Below, piece by piece: positions 36,567 to 49,241 of a stretch of 64,000 nucleotides of DNA; position 1 is the first letter of the stretch, and each line of letters opens with the position of its first letter. The stretch is taken from the NCBI GenBank assembly GCA_036872755.1, contig JAVHNS010000009.1, positions 1,798,001-1,862,000 on the forward strand. The letters are read 5' to 3'. The stretch is from Orbilia blumenaviensis (lineage: Eukaryota; Ascomycota; Orbiliomycetes; Orbiliales; Orbiliaceae). The notes below the pieces were generated by a model. That model was not told where the DNA came from, did no database searches, and was given only the letters and a program-made list of their open reading frames with translations. The position numbers and the translations under genes were made by a program.

Positions 36567-38408
36567 ATGGCAATAATAGAGATATTACTGCTTTCGCTGG
36601 CGGAATCTTACGTATTAGTGCATTTTTCCTACCTATCAGTAGTCGCGAAATCGACAGTCACACAGTATGTGATCGGTTTTCCAGCATTGGCAATAACGCA
36701 GGGTCTGGCCTATACGGTTTATCACTGGTTGATATACCCGCACTTTATCAGCCCGTTAAGAAAGCTTCCTGAGCCAAAGGTTAGCGTAGATCCTACATCC
36801 ATGTCCATATATCTAGATAACGTTTTATTGAGGCCAGTAGAAACTAATCCAGTCTATGTATGGCAGGCCCCAAGTTTTTGGAATGGTCACGGAAAGCAGA
36901 TTGTTTCGGCTCGAACCGGAGACGCGCAGAAAGGCTGGATGAAGACGGTCCCTAATGATGGTTTAATCTATTACAAGGTACTACTCGTTGGAGTGGCCGC
37001 GATTCGACATATATTTGTCTCCGGAACCGAAATTCTAATGGGGGCCAATCTAGGGCCTCTTAAATCGAGAGCGTGTCATGCCGACGAACCCTAAGCTACT
37101 AGCAGAAGTTCTTACCAGCCAATCCTACATCTTCGTCAAGCCCCAGTTCTTCCGATTCTCTCTCCGCCTTCTAGGAAATGGAATTCTTATGGCCGAAGGC
37201 GACGAACATAAACGTCAGCGCAAAATCCTGATTCCAGCATTTCATCCCCGTCATTTGCGCTCCCTATTTCCCCTCTTTTGGACCAAAACTCGGGAAATGG
37301 TAGACTTGATCACTGCAGAAATTCAGGCTTCTGACGCCCCGGACCCGATCGTTGACTTCAACTCCTGGGGCTCGCGATGCACTCTTGATATTATTGGGAA
37401 AGCTGGCGCAGGAATAGATTTCAATGCCATGAAAGACCCAGAAAATGATCTTTTCAAGATCTATCAGAAGGTTTTTACACCGACTACAGGGCAGCTTTGG
37501 ATCGGTATTTTGAATCTTATTATGCCGCTTTGGTTTATGCACAATCTCCCCTTAAAATCGGTTAGGGAAGTTACAAGAGCAAAGCACTACATCATGGATG
37601 TTTGCTTAGATATGATTCGGACTAAGAGAGCGCAGATGGCGGAGAAGAAACCAATGCATCCTGGTATGTATACCTCGGGCGCTTCCCGTCGGACGACCAA
37701 ATACTTATTTCTTGTGGGAAACTAGATATTCTTTCTATCATGATCGAGGAGGGATCATTCTCTGATGAAGAGATGCAAAATCAGCTCATGACCTTCATGG
37801 CAGCTGGCCACGAGACAACTGCTGCAGCTGTATCTTGGTCAGTTTGGGAACTTGCCCGCCGCCCCGAGGTTGCAGAGCGCCTAAGGACCGAAATTCGCGC
37901 CGCCATCCCGGTATTCGACTCAGACTCCATAACAATGGAACAAATCGAAAGCATCCGCTACCTACGTAATTTCACCAATGAAGTTCTAAGATTCCATCCT
38001 CCAGTTCCGGTTACAATCCGTGAAGCCGAAAGAGACACAACACTCAATGGCGAATTCATACCGAAAGGAACAACAATAATGTTACTCCCCGCCGCAATCA
38101 ACCACTCCGAAGAGCTATGGGGATCCGATGCTGGAGAATTCAATCCAGATCGGTGGGACAAACCAGGTGGCAACGGTGGAGCCGCTAGCAACTACGCCAA
38201 CATGACATTCCTGATGGGTCCCAGAAGCTGTATCGGGCAGAAGTTTTCAGTCGAGGAATACAAGGCCATCATGGTCGGACTGGCAGGAAGATTTGCATAT
38301 GAGGAGAAGACAAAGGATATGGAGCTTAGTATAAGAGCAGGGATCACACAACGGCCTACACATGAAGGAGGATTGCCGTTGAGGACAAGGATCGTACCAG
38401 GCTGGTAG
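36567..38408 (+). CDS. Cytochrome P450 monooxygenase
   Basis: Four exons: 36567-36779, 36867-36977, 37054-37663, 37726-38408; 538 aa. N-terminal hydrophobic segments anchor it in the ER. P450 landmarks are present: I-helix AAGHETTAAAVSW, K-helix EVLR, NPDRWD, and heme loop FLMGPRSCIGQKFS with the Cys thiolate. The region SFWNGHGKQI, then KTVPNDGLIYY and LLNRERV, then LLAEVL, is typical of an ascomycete P450 subgroup near CYP3/4-like families, so splicing was chosen to preserve it. Intron 1 is 87 nt, a multiple of three, and has no stop, so unspliced transcript would encode 29 extra residues. No biosynthetic cluster enzymes flank it, so the substrate is unknown. Confidence 0.9.
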
Positions 38409-38932
38409 GCCAGCTTCAAAGGATTAATTAGGTTGCCAATTCAGCATCGTAAATTGAGGAGTGGGGAAACTTTATACACGACGTCCTACGATTTGGAGTT
38501 GGCCTTGATAAAACATATTTTATTTCGGTATAATGTGTAACAGTTTGCCTACGAGACAGACTGATAATGTGTTCAGCAATGGGAGGTTTTGGTTGGGGGG
38601 GGCGCCCGTATCATTCAATTGTAATCTAAACCTGCGGTACTAGCCGGTAGCTATTTCTCTCCTCCTGTACCCAGATAATATACACTTTCGTTTCTATATT
38701 GTGTTCCTCCCATTGATTTCGCTTGTGGTAGACGTTGGTAATTATTGAGATGCAAGACGTTGAGCCCTGCGCCAACCTGACTAATTTACGAAGTTTGTAC
38801 CAGTGAGGGTACGATATACAGGTATGTATGAGTTGAGAACTAACAATAAGTACTTGGCATATGGTAGAGGGTATCATCTATGTACATATCTACGCTTTCG
38901 TTTATTAGAATCTTTTTACAATATCCATTTTC
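38409..38932. other. Short intergenic region between convergent P450 and COX15
   Basis: Only 3' flanks are expected here. A G-run lies near 38595-38605. Nothing else is seen. Confidence 0.5.
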
Positions 38933-40553
38933 TTACATCGCCAGATCCGTCTTCTCAACTTTCTTTACCGTCGCCCTGGTGTTCCGGCCCACCACTGCAA
39001 CTCGCTTCTCAGCTACTTTCAGTAGAGCACGAGGAACCCATACCCTGCTTCCAAGTACCAAGCAACCTGTCAATAACGCCAAACTATTGGCCTGGTGTAA
39101 GCTTGCAAGTGAGTGCGGGACCATATATATCAGGGTCGCAATCCCCAGTGCAACCTGCATGCTTACGAGATGAACCAATCCCAAAATACCCTTCTTCGCA
39201 TCTGGGGTAAGTACCTTCGCCCTCCCAAGGCGTGCACCATATGCCCATAGCGCTAGGATGGTGAAAAAGGATGTGGTGGCTAGTATTCTATGGTCCAGCT
39301 GAACCGTTGTGGGATTTTCAAGCATATTCCTCCAGACGAGATCATTATGCGGAGGCGGTTCGCGAGAGTAGAAGGGATCCAGTAGTTCGGTCATTGGTGG
39401 AGCAAGCCCTGTACCCATCATCGGGAACTCATTGTAGACAAGCCCTGCATCCAAGCCCGCTACCAAGGCACCGGACATCGCAGTCGTGAATACCAACAAG
39501 CTAACGAAACCAACAAAAATCCTCAGCGGGATCAATGCACCAATTCTCCGTTTTGTCAGAAGCTCCACAGCTTTCTTAGGGTCCTTCAGTAACCGGTTTT
39601 CGCGAAGAATGCTGACGCCAGCGTATAGCATAGCGCTATAAACTGCAAATGCAGCGCCCAAGTGTGCTGTCAAGCGGTATTGACTGACTCTTGGGTGAGA
39701 CCCCGGCTTTTGGAATAAGTCGTCCTGCAAACCGCTCTTAACCATCCACCAGCCGATGAATCCTTGGAACCCAATACCTAGCGCGATACCGCCTAGTTTT
39801 AACGCCATTGATTTCGAAACCTTCCTGCGAGCGACAAAGTACATAGCGGGAAGCACGAAAGAAAGTCCGATGACTCTTCCAAGCAACCGATGCGTCCATT
39901 CCATATAGTAAATGAACTTATATTCCTCAAGTCCCATGGTGGGGTTTAAGATCCGGAATTCGGGGGAGTTACGGTATTTCGAGAATTCTGATTCCCAGTC
40001 GGCATCCGAGAGCGGTGGGAGAGATCCAGTTACGGGCTTCCATTCTGTTATCGAGAGACTGAAGACCAACATTTTATTAGAGGTATTCCGATCCACTACG
40101 CCAATGAGTAGAGCCTTACCCAGATTCTGTTAAACGAGTCAAACCGCCTAGAACAACAATAGCGAAGACAAGTCCAGCTGACCCTAGTAGCCAGTAACCA
40201 ACAACCTTCTCGGAGACATCAGGGAAGCCTTTTGATTTCGTTGTTGTAGAAGCAACTATCGCCGCATTGCCCTCAACTGCAGAAGTAGCCAGACGTCGGT
40301 AAACGGATTTCGCGGTGCCAATGCTTTCAAGAAGCGACGACCTGGTTTTTGAGAAAACAATAGCGCCAGACTTCGAGCTCTTAAGAAGAATTGATTGGAG
40401 TTTAGAGGGTGTCCGGGAGGTGCTGTATTGGGCGGAGTGCAGCGGGATGCGCAGGGTGGGTGCAGGTCGAGTTCGTTGGCATTGGCGACAGATAAATGCA
40501 GGCGATGAGAGTAGCCTAGCTCTCACCGCGCTGCTGATTGAGGCGGAAGCCAT
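38933..40553 (-). CDS. COX15: Heme A synthase (mitochondrial)
   Basis: Two exons (40553-40120 and 40058-38933), 519 aa. The N-terminus (MASASISSAVRARLLSS) is a basic, Ser-rich mitochondrial presequence. The mature protein has the eight-helix COX15/CtaA layout, with GGLTRLTESGLSITEWKP spanning the splice junction, EYKFIYYMEWTHRLLGR (heme-ligand His), HPRVSQYRLTAHLG, NEFPMMG, and VQLDHRILA near the end. It oxidises the C8 methyl of heme O to make heme A for cytochrome c oxidase in the inner membrane. The open frame extends 48 codons upstream to 40697, but the presequence supports the ATG at 40553. Housekeeping gene, unremarkable. Confidence 0.95.
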
Positions 40554-41837
40554 TGTTAGCCCTTGCGGGAGGTAAAACGAGTGTCGATGCTCGAATGCTG
40601 GGAGTTCATGAAGTTTAGGCCGGATGGTGGGGGTTTTGAAAACGGCAATTTCTAATTGGTGGCCTGAGGATGGTGCGCAACGCAAAGAATACAACACTCA
40701 GTTTAAATTTATCAATTTTATTTTTAAGTTTTTACCCCAATTCATATTTAAAGATATATATATTTAAGTTTATACTCTAAATCCTGAGAATCTGCTCCAA
40801 GCAAGCCCAGGGAGTTTTAGCAGAAGGAGCGGTTTATGGGTTTGATTTTTCAAGTGTACAGTCCATGTGGTTTGGGCGGACAAAGGCATCAAACTGCTCC
40901 ATCCCTTCGCTAAATTTGTATATCGAAGGCAGTGGTAGAGGCCGAGGCTGGTTTATGAGACCAGCTCTGTGCATATATGAATATGTGGCCGTATTCCATT
41001 ATAATGTCTCCCCAATCCTTCAAGCGCTATCAACGGAAGTAATGACTAAGAAGATTAAAATACCATATTTATATCTTGTACTATAATACACTATAGAATT
41101 TGTATATGCATAGTCTTACACAAGACAAAACCCCCCATAGTACTATAAACAGACAAAAACGAAGCATTTGGGGTGCTTTAGGTGGAGTTACGACTAGATA
41201 GGCTAACAAGCTACGAGAAAATAATCCCGCTTGTCACGAATACACTTTAATGTCGCGATCGTCTAGATAGGCAAACATGACTCAGCGGTTAGCTTTCTTT
41301 TTCTTATATGCTTTTTCTTCACAATCTACACGAAGTAGGAGTGACCTGTATTTGACCGTTGCTTTGGGGATTCATTATAATATTAACGTCGAATACTTCG
41401 TAATATGCATCAAACGAATTAATTGGCTTAAATCTGTGTTCGTGGTTGGTCCGCTCGTATAACTTGGTATCAGGGAGGGTGTTTGCATGTTGTCGTATCT
41501 CCAGCCTCGCGGTCGAAAAGAAATAGCCTTGAGAACAGAGAAAAAACCGAAAGTTGAAAGTATTTGATTCGTTGTACATGCATAGACGTACAGCGACCTT
41601 CCAGAGAATATGCTTTATGCAATTTTTTTATACCTTGGCTTTTTAGGACCAGGGTCATAAGCCCCACACGCATGCACTTCGCCGTATGATAATATTATAT
41701 CACCTTTCTCACCATCTTGTTCTATCTTCATAGATGTAAGATCTGTTAATTTAAAAGAGAGGACCAAGGTCTGATAATCTCGCTGTCGACAAGACCCCAA
41801 ATCCCCCCAGGGGAAAAAAAAAAGACCTCGAATCACG
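40554..41837. other. Intergenic region between divergent COX15 and a membrane-protein gene
   Basis: AT-rich in parts (40700-40780, 41050-41120). Frames at 41277-41462, 41319-41579 and 41615-41911 overlap each other and have no recognisable domain. An A-run precedes the next gene near 41814. Confidence 0.5.
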
Positions 41838-43672
41838 ATGGATATAGAATCAAGTAAAACTGACTTAATGATGGCTAGTAATGCTAACGGGGCCCTCAAT
41901 TTTGTTGGCAATATTTATTCCAGATCCCAGAAAGAACCTCGGAGTCTCTGGTGTAGCGAAAATGCGACCTGCGAAGATTGTTTGCGTGGAGAGATAATTT
42001 GTTTCGATGCCGACCCGGACGTGGTAAGCCATCAAAACCATTGCTATATGGTAGACTTTACTAACAACCGCTCTTGTTTAAGGCCGGGATCGGGGTAGGC
42101 TTTTAATTCCTACCATAATTACAAGAAGTGTCACGCTAAATTGCTAATTGAAAGTTCATCTGCCAGGTCATCATATCTTTTACGCTGATAGCCTGCCTCA
42201 CCTACACTGTATTTCTGTTTGCTTTTCTCTTTATCAAAGATAGCATTCATGAGGAATTGTGGACAAGGCTTGACGACCTTTGTTCACCCGCGAAATTCGC
42301 ATCAGTTCAGACGCTTGTCAACGGCTTTGGGGGGATCAATAAAAGAAACTCTCGGCGTATCCAAAAGGTCATGCAGGGCCTGGGAGATCAACAGCTGGTG
42401 TTCTCCTTGGGCCTTCTTGCCGTGGCATTTATCCAACGAAACACCATGTCACAATATCATTTCGAAATCGCAAGTGATCTTGCCTTGATAGCTACTCTAT
42501 CATTCGAAAATAGCCTCTTTCTCACCTTTAAATTGAGCAATACAACTATGAAGGTGTGGCGTGGATTATTGATTACACTTAACTTCATACCACTGCTTAC
42601 GGCCATAATAATGACGAATAATTATAACTGGTTATACTGTCTAGGCTCACCAACGGGCTGCATCTTCACGCCAGGACAAAGGTCTTACAAAATAGGAATT
42701 GTGGTTTTCTACAGCTTATCCTTGAGTTTGGGATACTTACAAGAGATGTCTGTAGTCATGGACATTTGGGTTCTGGACCCTCTCTGGCGTAGCCTTAGAA
42801 TTGCCGTCGGGTTTCCATGGCGGTGCTATAGAATTGTTGAGGAGAAGATAGCAGCGAGATCTCAAAGGCCTGCCAAAAGTATCACCTATTTGAAAATACT
42901 GCGATGGGTCTTATTCCCATTTGCATATAGCTCTATCTTTCTTTCGGAGCTTTTTCGGTCGGTTATTTTTACTCTCATACGTTCAGGGCTTTTGATTTTC
43001 TACATGATCAAATATATATTTGAATTGAGGGAAATAGCAAAGTGGGAGGGTATGAAAGGGGGTGAGAGTGAATGGAGTTTTGGACAGGTTTTACCTCTTC
43101 TGCTGCTTCTTTCACCTTTGCTTGCTATCTCTGAAATTTTGACGGGTGAGTAGACGCCCAACCCTCTTAGCCATTCTGAAGCAATACAGAATAAATCTAC
43201 CAAGAAAATTCCCCCCCCACTTAGCTGACTTTGCGAACAAAACCAAGGCAATTCTGGCCTCAAGGAGTCAGAGCCGGCCTCAACCTCAGAATCACAGACT
43301 ATCACGCCAGTCGAAAGCCTAACGACATTAAACGATGTGATTAATTCTAACTCACAGTCGACCGCCGACGATACGGAAACTTTACACTCAGAACCTAAGG
43401 GCGATGATAGCGAAGGCGAGGAAGGCTTCGACAAACCTTCTTCGGTTCTGGCGCAAAATAGGAAAGACACAATGGAAATACTACGAGATGATCAACGCAA
43501 CCCTAGTCTCCAAGGAAAGTCAAACGCAGAGTGGATTTTGGAGTTAGAAAACCCTGGGGGAGAACTTGACAAGTTGTACCAGAACATTTACTTCAAGGCA
43601 GCTTCGATCACGACGGTTACTCTTGTTACCGTTGCGATAACTGTTGGTGCTTCTTATGGTTTTGTGTTATAA
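41838..43672 (+). CDS. Multi-pass membrane protein of unknown function
   Basis: Four exons: 41838-42023, 42083-42094, 42167-43145, 43248-43672; 533 aa. Exon 2 is 12 nt and encodes AGIG, joining DPDV to VIISF. The N-terminus holds a CSENATC / CEDC cysteine cluster with an N-glycosylation-like site. Several hydrophobic helices follow (LIACLTYTVFLFAFLFI, LVFSLGLLAVAFI, LLITLNFIPLLTAIIM, IGIVVFYSLSLSLGYL, VLPLLLLLSPLLAI), then a hydrophilic acidic region and a last C-terminal helix (ITTVTLVTVAITVGASYGF). The layout, with cysteine-rich head and DPD..GIG before the first helix, is a common uncharacterised family in filamentous ascomycetes. The last acceptor (43247) was picked to avoid an in-frame stop and is the least certain. 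Confidence 0.75.
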
Positions 43673-44813
43673 AGCCGAGAAATATCATACTATCCATCCT
43701 TTTATAAATTTACAACAAAACCTGTTAATATTTTCAATATATGATATCTATGTCGTGGATCGTGCCATGCATCTCGCTGGGCTGTAATGAACGTTCGAAC
43801 ATGTTCAGACTTCAATTGAAACATTCGACTTTGTAACAGCGTTCATAACCGATCTCCAACTTATTCAAATGATGATAAGATATATTCTTTTCGAGTATGG
43901 GCTCTTAACGTCCCACCCTATAGCCTAGTATTGGAGCGCCTGCTTATTTTGGATGGGAATCTATTTCAAAAAATAGTAGAGTCATCGCGAATTCCACCGT
44001 TCCATAAGTAACTCAAATGCCACCCTACGAGAAGGATAAAGTAGAGTAAAACTGATAAAATAAAATAAAGTAGTAAGTATTTATACTATAATTAACCAAT
44101 TATATAAAAAGTAATTTGAGTATATAAAAAGTCAGACTTACGTAGGATCCTAGGAGATAAAGAATCGTATGGAGGGTGACGCATTCAATTATCCCAATTC
44201 TGATATTCTGATATTAATTATAAAAATTATTTTTGTATAATCGCATGTTCTGAGGCATTTCTATAGTATACATCTTCGTATATATGTATATATAATAGAT
44301 GACATGAAAAAATTATGTTTGAAGCCTATTTTAATTTTGAATATCAAAGTTTATAAGATCGGCCTGGATGCATTATAGGGTTCGTCGAAATTTGAAAATC
44401 TTCTTTGATCTAGAATTACCAATTCTGCTCTGGAGAAAGCACTTAAAAGTTGGATTATTTGAATGGATTATTGGTATAGACTGTTTGAGCTCATGTATAT
44501 ACATTGCGGTATTAGATTTATGTATTTGCAACAATAGAAAGAGTGTATAGACCGATTAGTATGAAGAGCAAAACAGAAAAACGCCATTGGAAGATGCAAA
44601 TGAGTGACAAGAAGCGCGAAAACAAAAGAGTGTATATGGTATCGTAAAACATTGCAGAGCCCCAGTGGTATGTAAAGAAAGACAGAAGCCGCGAACTCCA
44701 AGACCGAACAACATGAAAAAAAAAACTGACGAATGGATATTATTAAAAGAATCATCGCTAGAGGGTATAAAGTCTGAAATTGGTTTATTTTGAACTTTGC
44801 AAGGGAGGAGGGT
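43673..44813. other. AT-rich intergenic region
   Basis: Between two convergent genes. It is strongly AT-rich between about 44030 and 44360 with many TATA words, as in decayed or RIP-affected sequence, but no relic of a transposon protein is recognised. No coding frame is supported. Confidence 0.5.
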
Positions 44814-46377
44814 TTACACCATGTCCTCACCCTTGACTGGTTTTTCGTCAAGGGAGATGTCAGAGATTCCGCTGGACGGTCTCTCTTCGATGTACCCCTT
44901 TTCTAGTTCATCCATCGTGGCTATCCTACCGAAGCTTGGGCCATTTCCATCGAGAGGGGTTGGTGGAATTATGACAGTGGTTGGAATCTGCACAGTGTAT
45001 GGTCGGCTACCTTTAGTGGGCCCATCGGTGTCATCATATGGGCGCTTCTCATCAATAGCTCCCTCAACGACTGTTGTAATCTGGGGATGAATGGGCCCAA
45101 GCTGTGCGATCATCGATTCAACGCGCTCTGACGTCTGAGACATGAGAACACTCTTGTTGATAGACCCGATGCCAGTGCTTGGGGCAGGGCTGCGTGCACG
45201 CGATCCCTTTCCCCATGGCATGGAGGAGCCCCCACTCTTGTAGTCGCTTTCGCGCTCGGTACTTCCGAAGGGCTTGAACTTTGTTCCGGTAATCTTGCAG
45301 AAGATTTGTTCCCATAGAAGCTTGGAGGGAGGGATGCAAGCACAGATAATACCAATTGTAAGTTCCAGGAGGCCCCACATCCCAGGCTCGTAGATAACCC
45401 AGGTGAAATCGTATCCGTTCAGAAGGTTAGACAGAGTGACAATTCTCATGACAGCACAGACACAACCAATTGCGCCAATGACAAAGAGGGAAAGAGTGCT
45501 GATCTTGCGCTTTACGGGCATCTGGAGTTCCCAAATAACCCTAATTGGCAGGATGAGGAGGGCAAGGTCGACGAAGATATGGATGATGCCAAAAGAGTAA
45601 AGCATTGGCTTTAGAGGAATGCACTTTGGTGAGTTGTAGATCCTAAAATTGAGATCAAGGGCTCCCTCGACTGGGTTGCACTGGAAGATGAAGGTCAACT
45701 CCGAGATAAAGAAGTAGACAATTTGGAAGATCATGAAGCCAGTGAGAACTTTGCGCATCGCATGGGTCTTTGGGATGATTCGCTCGTATAGAAAGAGAAT
45801 GGACATCTTGATCAAAGTTATAGACCAAGTGTAGCCAATCAAGTGAAAGTAGATGAATTTGAAGCAGTAGTGGAGCTGCTCCGGGGAAACATCCCAGATG
45901 TGGAAGCCGACACCGCCGTAGATCAAAACTTTTAAAGTGTTAGAACAAGTTCATCTCCTCATTATATTGCGGATTAGAAGAGCTTACAGCAAAATTGCAG
46001 GGCGGTAAAACCGGCAACACTGATCAATGCCATGACTATACACCAATCATCCAGGCCGAATCGTCGGATGATAAATACTCTTGTGTATATTCTCATCAGA
46101 ACCATGACCACAGCCAACACAAAAAACACAATATCGATAATATACATCGATAGTTGTCGGTTATGAACAACATAATCTGGTTTTAATATTAGTAAAATTC
46201 ATTATATGAGATTATCGTGCTATTGATTGTCCGCTGCAACATACCTGCAGTCAATAACCAAGGTGGGTAGAATCCTTTTGGAACCGGTCCATTTATCCCC
46301 GCCTCGTGAGCCAAAGTTGTCACTTCTTGCAACCATAAAGCATGCTGCATCTCAGCATCAGTGACATTGACCTTCAT
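44814..46377 (-). CDS. Fungal rhodopsin-domain (Pth11-related) 7TM membrane protein
   Basis: Three exons (46377-46245, 46176-45988, 45928-44814), 478 aa. Seven hydrophobic helices occur in the order of the fungal 'integral membrane/rhodopsin-like' family: IDIVFFVLAVVMVLMRIYTR, then FGLDDWCIVMALI, the diagnostic LIKMSILFLYERI, FFISELTFIFQC, IFVDLALLILPI, TLSLFVIGAIGCVCAVMRI and LLELTIGIICACIPP. No CFEM domain is present at the N-terminus, unlike Pth11 itself. The C-terminal about 150 residues are a hydrophilic cytosolic tail rich in Ser/Pro/Thr. Family members are proposed GPCR-like sensors of host or surface cues, but few have been tested. Confidence 0.88.
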
Positions 46378-48645
46378 TGTTGTAATTTAAATTCCGAACC
46401 AGTCGTTATACGTTAAAAGAATGAAATTATAAAACAAAAAAAAAAAAAATTAAAATTAAAAAAGGAAAGGGAAGTCAAGGATTGAGAAAAGAAAAGAAAA
46501 TTTGCGAGTAAACGAATGAATGACTACAGTCGGTATATAGGATCTCCTCTGGTCTCCAAAAAAAAACCCTGGTGGAGGGAGTCGAGTGTGCTTATATGTA
46601 GGCGGACCGCTTGAGAAGAAGCTATTCCGTTTTCTATGCTGTGCAGTCTTGGTTATGCGGCGTTTTAGTGCGGTGGTGTTGGCGTGTATGAGAAAAACCC
46701 CTTGTTCCCGATGGGTTGAACTTCAACCCCGATTTGGCACTTGCACCCTTAACTAGTACCCTTCGCACGGTGGAGAGATAGATTCCGTGAAGAATAGCCC
46801 GAAGAAAAAAAAAGGTTTCTCTGAGGTCAGAGGGAGCAGTCAGGTGGGCTGGCTTGGCTAGGATCGATTGCGACCCGGATAGAAAAAATTTGTAAAACGT
46901 GAGGGCGGAAAATTCGAAAATAGTCCTTAGTCCGAACTCATTAAGCCCATCCGCTGACATCAACGAGAACCTTCAGGCTGTTGCTAATATTGTACCTGAC
47001 AGTCTTGGTTTTTGGGGCACCTCTTTTAAAGGGAACGAAGAAGATAAGAAGGAGAAGAAGGTACGACATATTAGAACGAGATGGGGAACCTCCCGGTAAT
47101 TATAAAATAAATGGGAATCATGTTTCCTGAAATAACATTTGGTACCCGCACAAAATGTAAGGGACAGTATGCCGAGTTCTCTAGGTTTCAAACAATTTTA
47201 AAAGCAAAAATCAAGGGAGTAGAGGTGATATGCATAAACGTGAGAATGTATGCATCGACTCATGTCCACGGACTGGTTGGATCTGTAGGTAGCGGGGAAA
47301 TTGTATGCGGGTATCGCCATGCTCAACACTACGTCGAGCTCGAGATTTTAAGTGTATCAACTTCATCCGACCATCCGTTTCAGTCCAACACCACCACTCA
47401 CACACGCTTATCATATCCAATATAAACATTTCGGGGATTGATCAATTGATAGCAAAAGAAACCACGAAGATCCTTACCTAAACGTCGCGGGTATCCTAAT
47501 CATACCTATACTTAGACCGTACTTTGAAGGATGGGTGTGCCGTTCTACACGCTTGTCGATGCATCGATGGATTCACCGAATCCTGGTTTAATACCTTGCA
47601 ATTTCGCAATTACGGGCTGCCGAGAAAAACGGGTCGAATATAACACTAACATATATAGATGCTCGAAAACTTAGAGTGCGATCTTAGAAATATCAATGCG
47701 CCACGCCTCGCCAGAGTCATGGTTCTGTTGTCGCATAACTTCCAAAATTGTTGTAATTTCGCTACTGGTCTTTTTAAGTGTCCTGGTATGTAGGATCACT
47801 TCCTAAGTGTTGCACGCTGATATCGTGAGCAGGACGTAAGGCAGCCCTTAAAAGCTAGCATCTCTTCGGTATATGATATGAGAAATAACAATTATCAAAA
47901 AACTTTAAACCCAGATTTATTAGATAACGGTGAAGTTTTCCCTTATTGTGGAAGCTGTCTCTATAGACATGGTAGTGTCGGCCGGTTTTATTGGATAACC
48001 ATGGAACCGACTCCAGAGAAGCCTGCGGCCTTGACTGCTTCCACTGTGCCCATGGATGCACGCATATGCACGCACTGCCGGTCGCCCGTTCTGGAACCAA
48101 TGACGAATATCCCAGAGCAACCCTAGTTAGACACCGAAGCGGTTGATCTCTCGCCATCGACCACCTAAACATGGCTTTCGCATGCTTCTCAAGCTGATCA
48201 AGAGACCTTCAGGTCTAGGAGGATTCAAAGCTGGAATTCGAACATTGCGACATGCAACGGTTAACATCCGGAAATGAGATTTTGGAGCTTAACCGCCTCA
48301 TAGGTAGAGTTGAGACCTAGATCCATGTACGAATACATGTCCATGTCAATACCGTAAGGTACAAGGCTTTGGACGTTGCCTACTTCACGAGTTCACTGTA
48401 CTCAGTAATAAATGGGCGGGATCCGATGCTAGTGCCGATTCTCACCCAGCCTCTTGATTCAAGAAACCTTCGAAGGCACCCTCATTTCTAGGGGCCTTCG
48501 CCCAGGATGTCCATGATTGGCGATGCGGACCAGTTTCGGGTGGCCTGAAGAGGTAACCATCTTGAGAAAGCCGGCATCTTGCAGGCGTGAAGGCGGACAT
48601 GTGTTGGGCTCAGGCATCAGCCTACAAGCCCGCGATATGAATCAG

Positions 48646-48798
48646 CCAGCCAGACAGCCAGACAACTAAACAGCTAAATAACGAAAAATTCAGTAGCTAC
48701 TTCTTTTATACCAAGAAGTATAACTGTAGCTAATAACGTACGCGTGTTAAATGGGGATATGGGATAATTATGAGATAGTACGCTGGCTGTCTGGCTGG
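48646..48798. repeat. Perfect 16-bp inverted repeat around a 121-bp spacer
   Basis: CCAGCCAGACAGCCAG at 48646-48661 is the exact reverse complement of CTGGCTGTCTGGCTGG at 48783-48798. The arms lie within CAG/CCAG-type low-complexity sequence, so they may have arisen by slippage. The spacer is AT-rich and has no open frame. The size would fit a tiny MITE-like element, but no target-site duplication is obvious. Confidence 0.55.
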
Positions 48799-48851
48799 TC
48801 AACTGGCTTTCCTCTGGCCCCTGACGGGCGGGCGGGCTGGTGGCTGAACAT

Positions 48852-48931
48852 AACTTTGGAAAATTAACACACTTATGCCTCGCTTGAGTTGCAACCTTGA
48901 AAATTTGCACACTTATGCCTCGCTTAACTTG
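48852..48931. repeat. Two-copy direct repeat of about 40 bp
   Basis: The words AACTTTGGAAAATT and CACACTTATGCCTCGCTT (first copy 48852-48892) recur as AACCTTGAAAATTT and CACACTTATGCCTCGCTT (48893-48931). The copies adjoin, so this is a short imperfect tandem duplication. Confidence 0.6.
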
Positions 48932-49241
48932 TAGTTAATATACTTGCGTATATGTTTTTTTTGCAAAGTTGTAATATATTTTGTACGGTTTTGTATTATA
49001 TACCCTTTTGACACATTTTGGCCACCATAATTCTTCATCAGATTTAAAATTATTAGATATAAAAATGAAGTTTGGGATAATATCTTTGATGTGGAACTTG
49101 TAAGGATATAAATTCGGGTTCTTGGTTATGTAAAGGTTGTTGATTGTGCGAGATCGGAGCTCGAAGTATTACTACTACGAGGGGTTGGACGTGTATGCAT
49201 TGGTAGCATTGTAGAACGAAAAGGGAGGGAGTAGTATATAC

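Larger units (their letters stand above)
46378..49241. other. Long intergenic region with short inverted and direct repeats
   Basis: No supported coding frame in nearly 2.9 kb. There is an A-run at about 46436-46450. Frames at 46634-46963, 47111-47425 and 47855-48172 overlap others on the opposite strand and lack domains. Structured repeats at 48646-48798 and 48852-48931 are listed separately. Confidence 0.5.

Noticed and set aside
32863..40553. Secondary-metabolite cluster around the P450
   Set aside because: Neighbours are DUF2828 and COX15; no polyketide synthase, peptide synthetase, terpene cyclase or cluster regulator is present.
47855..48172. Overlapping frames on both strands near 48 kb
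   Set aside because: No domain, no splice logic, opposite-strand overlap.
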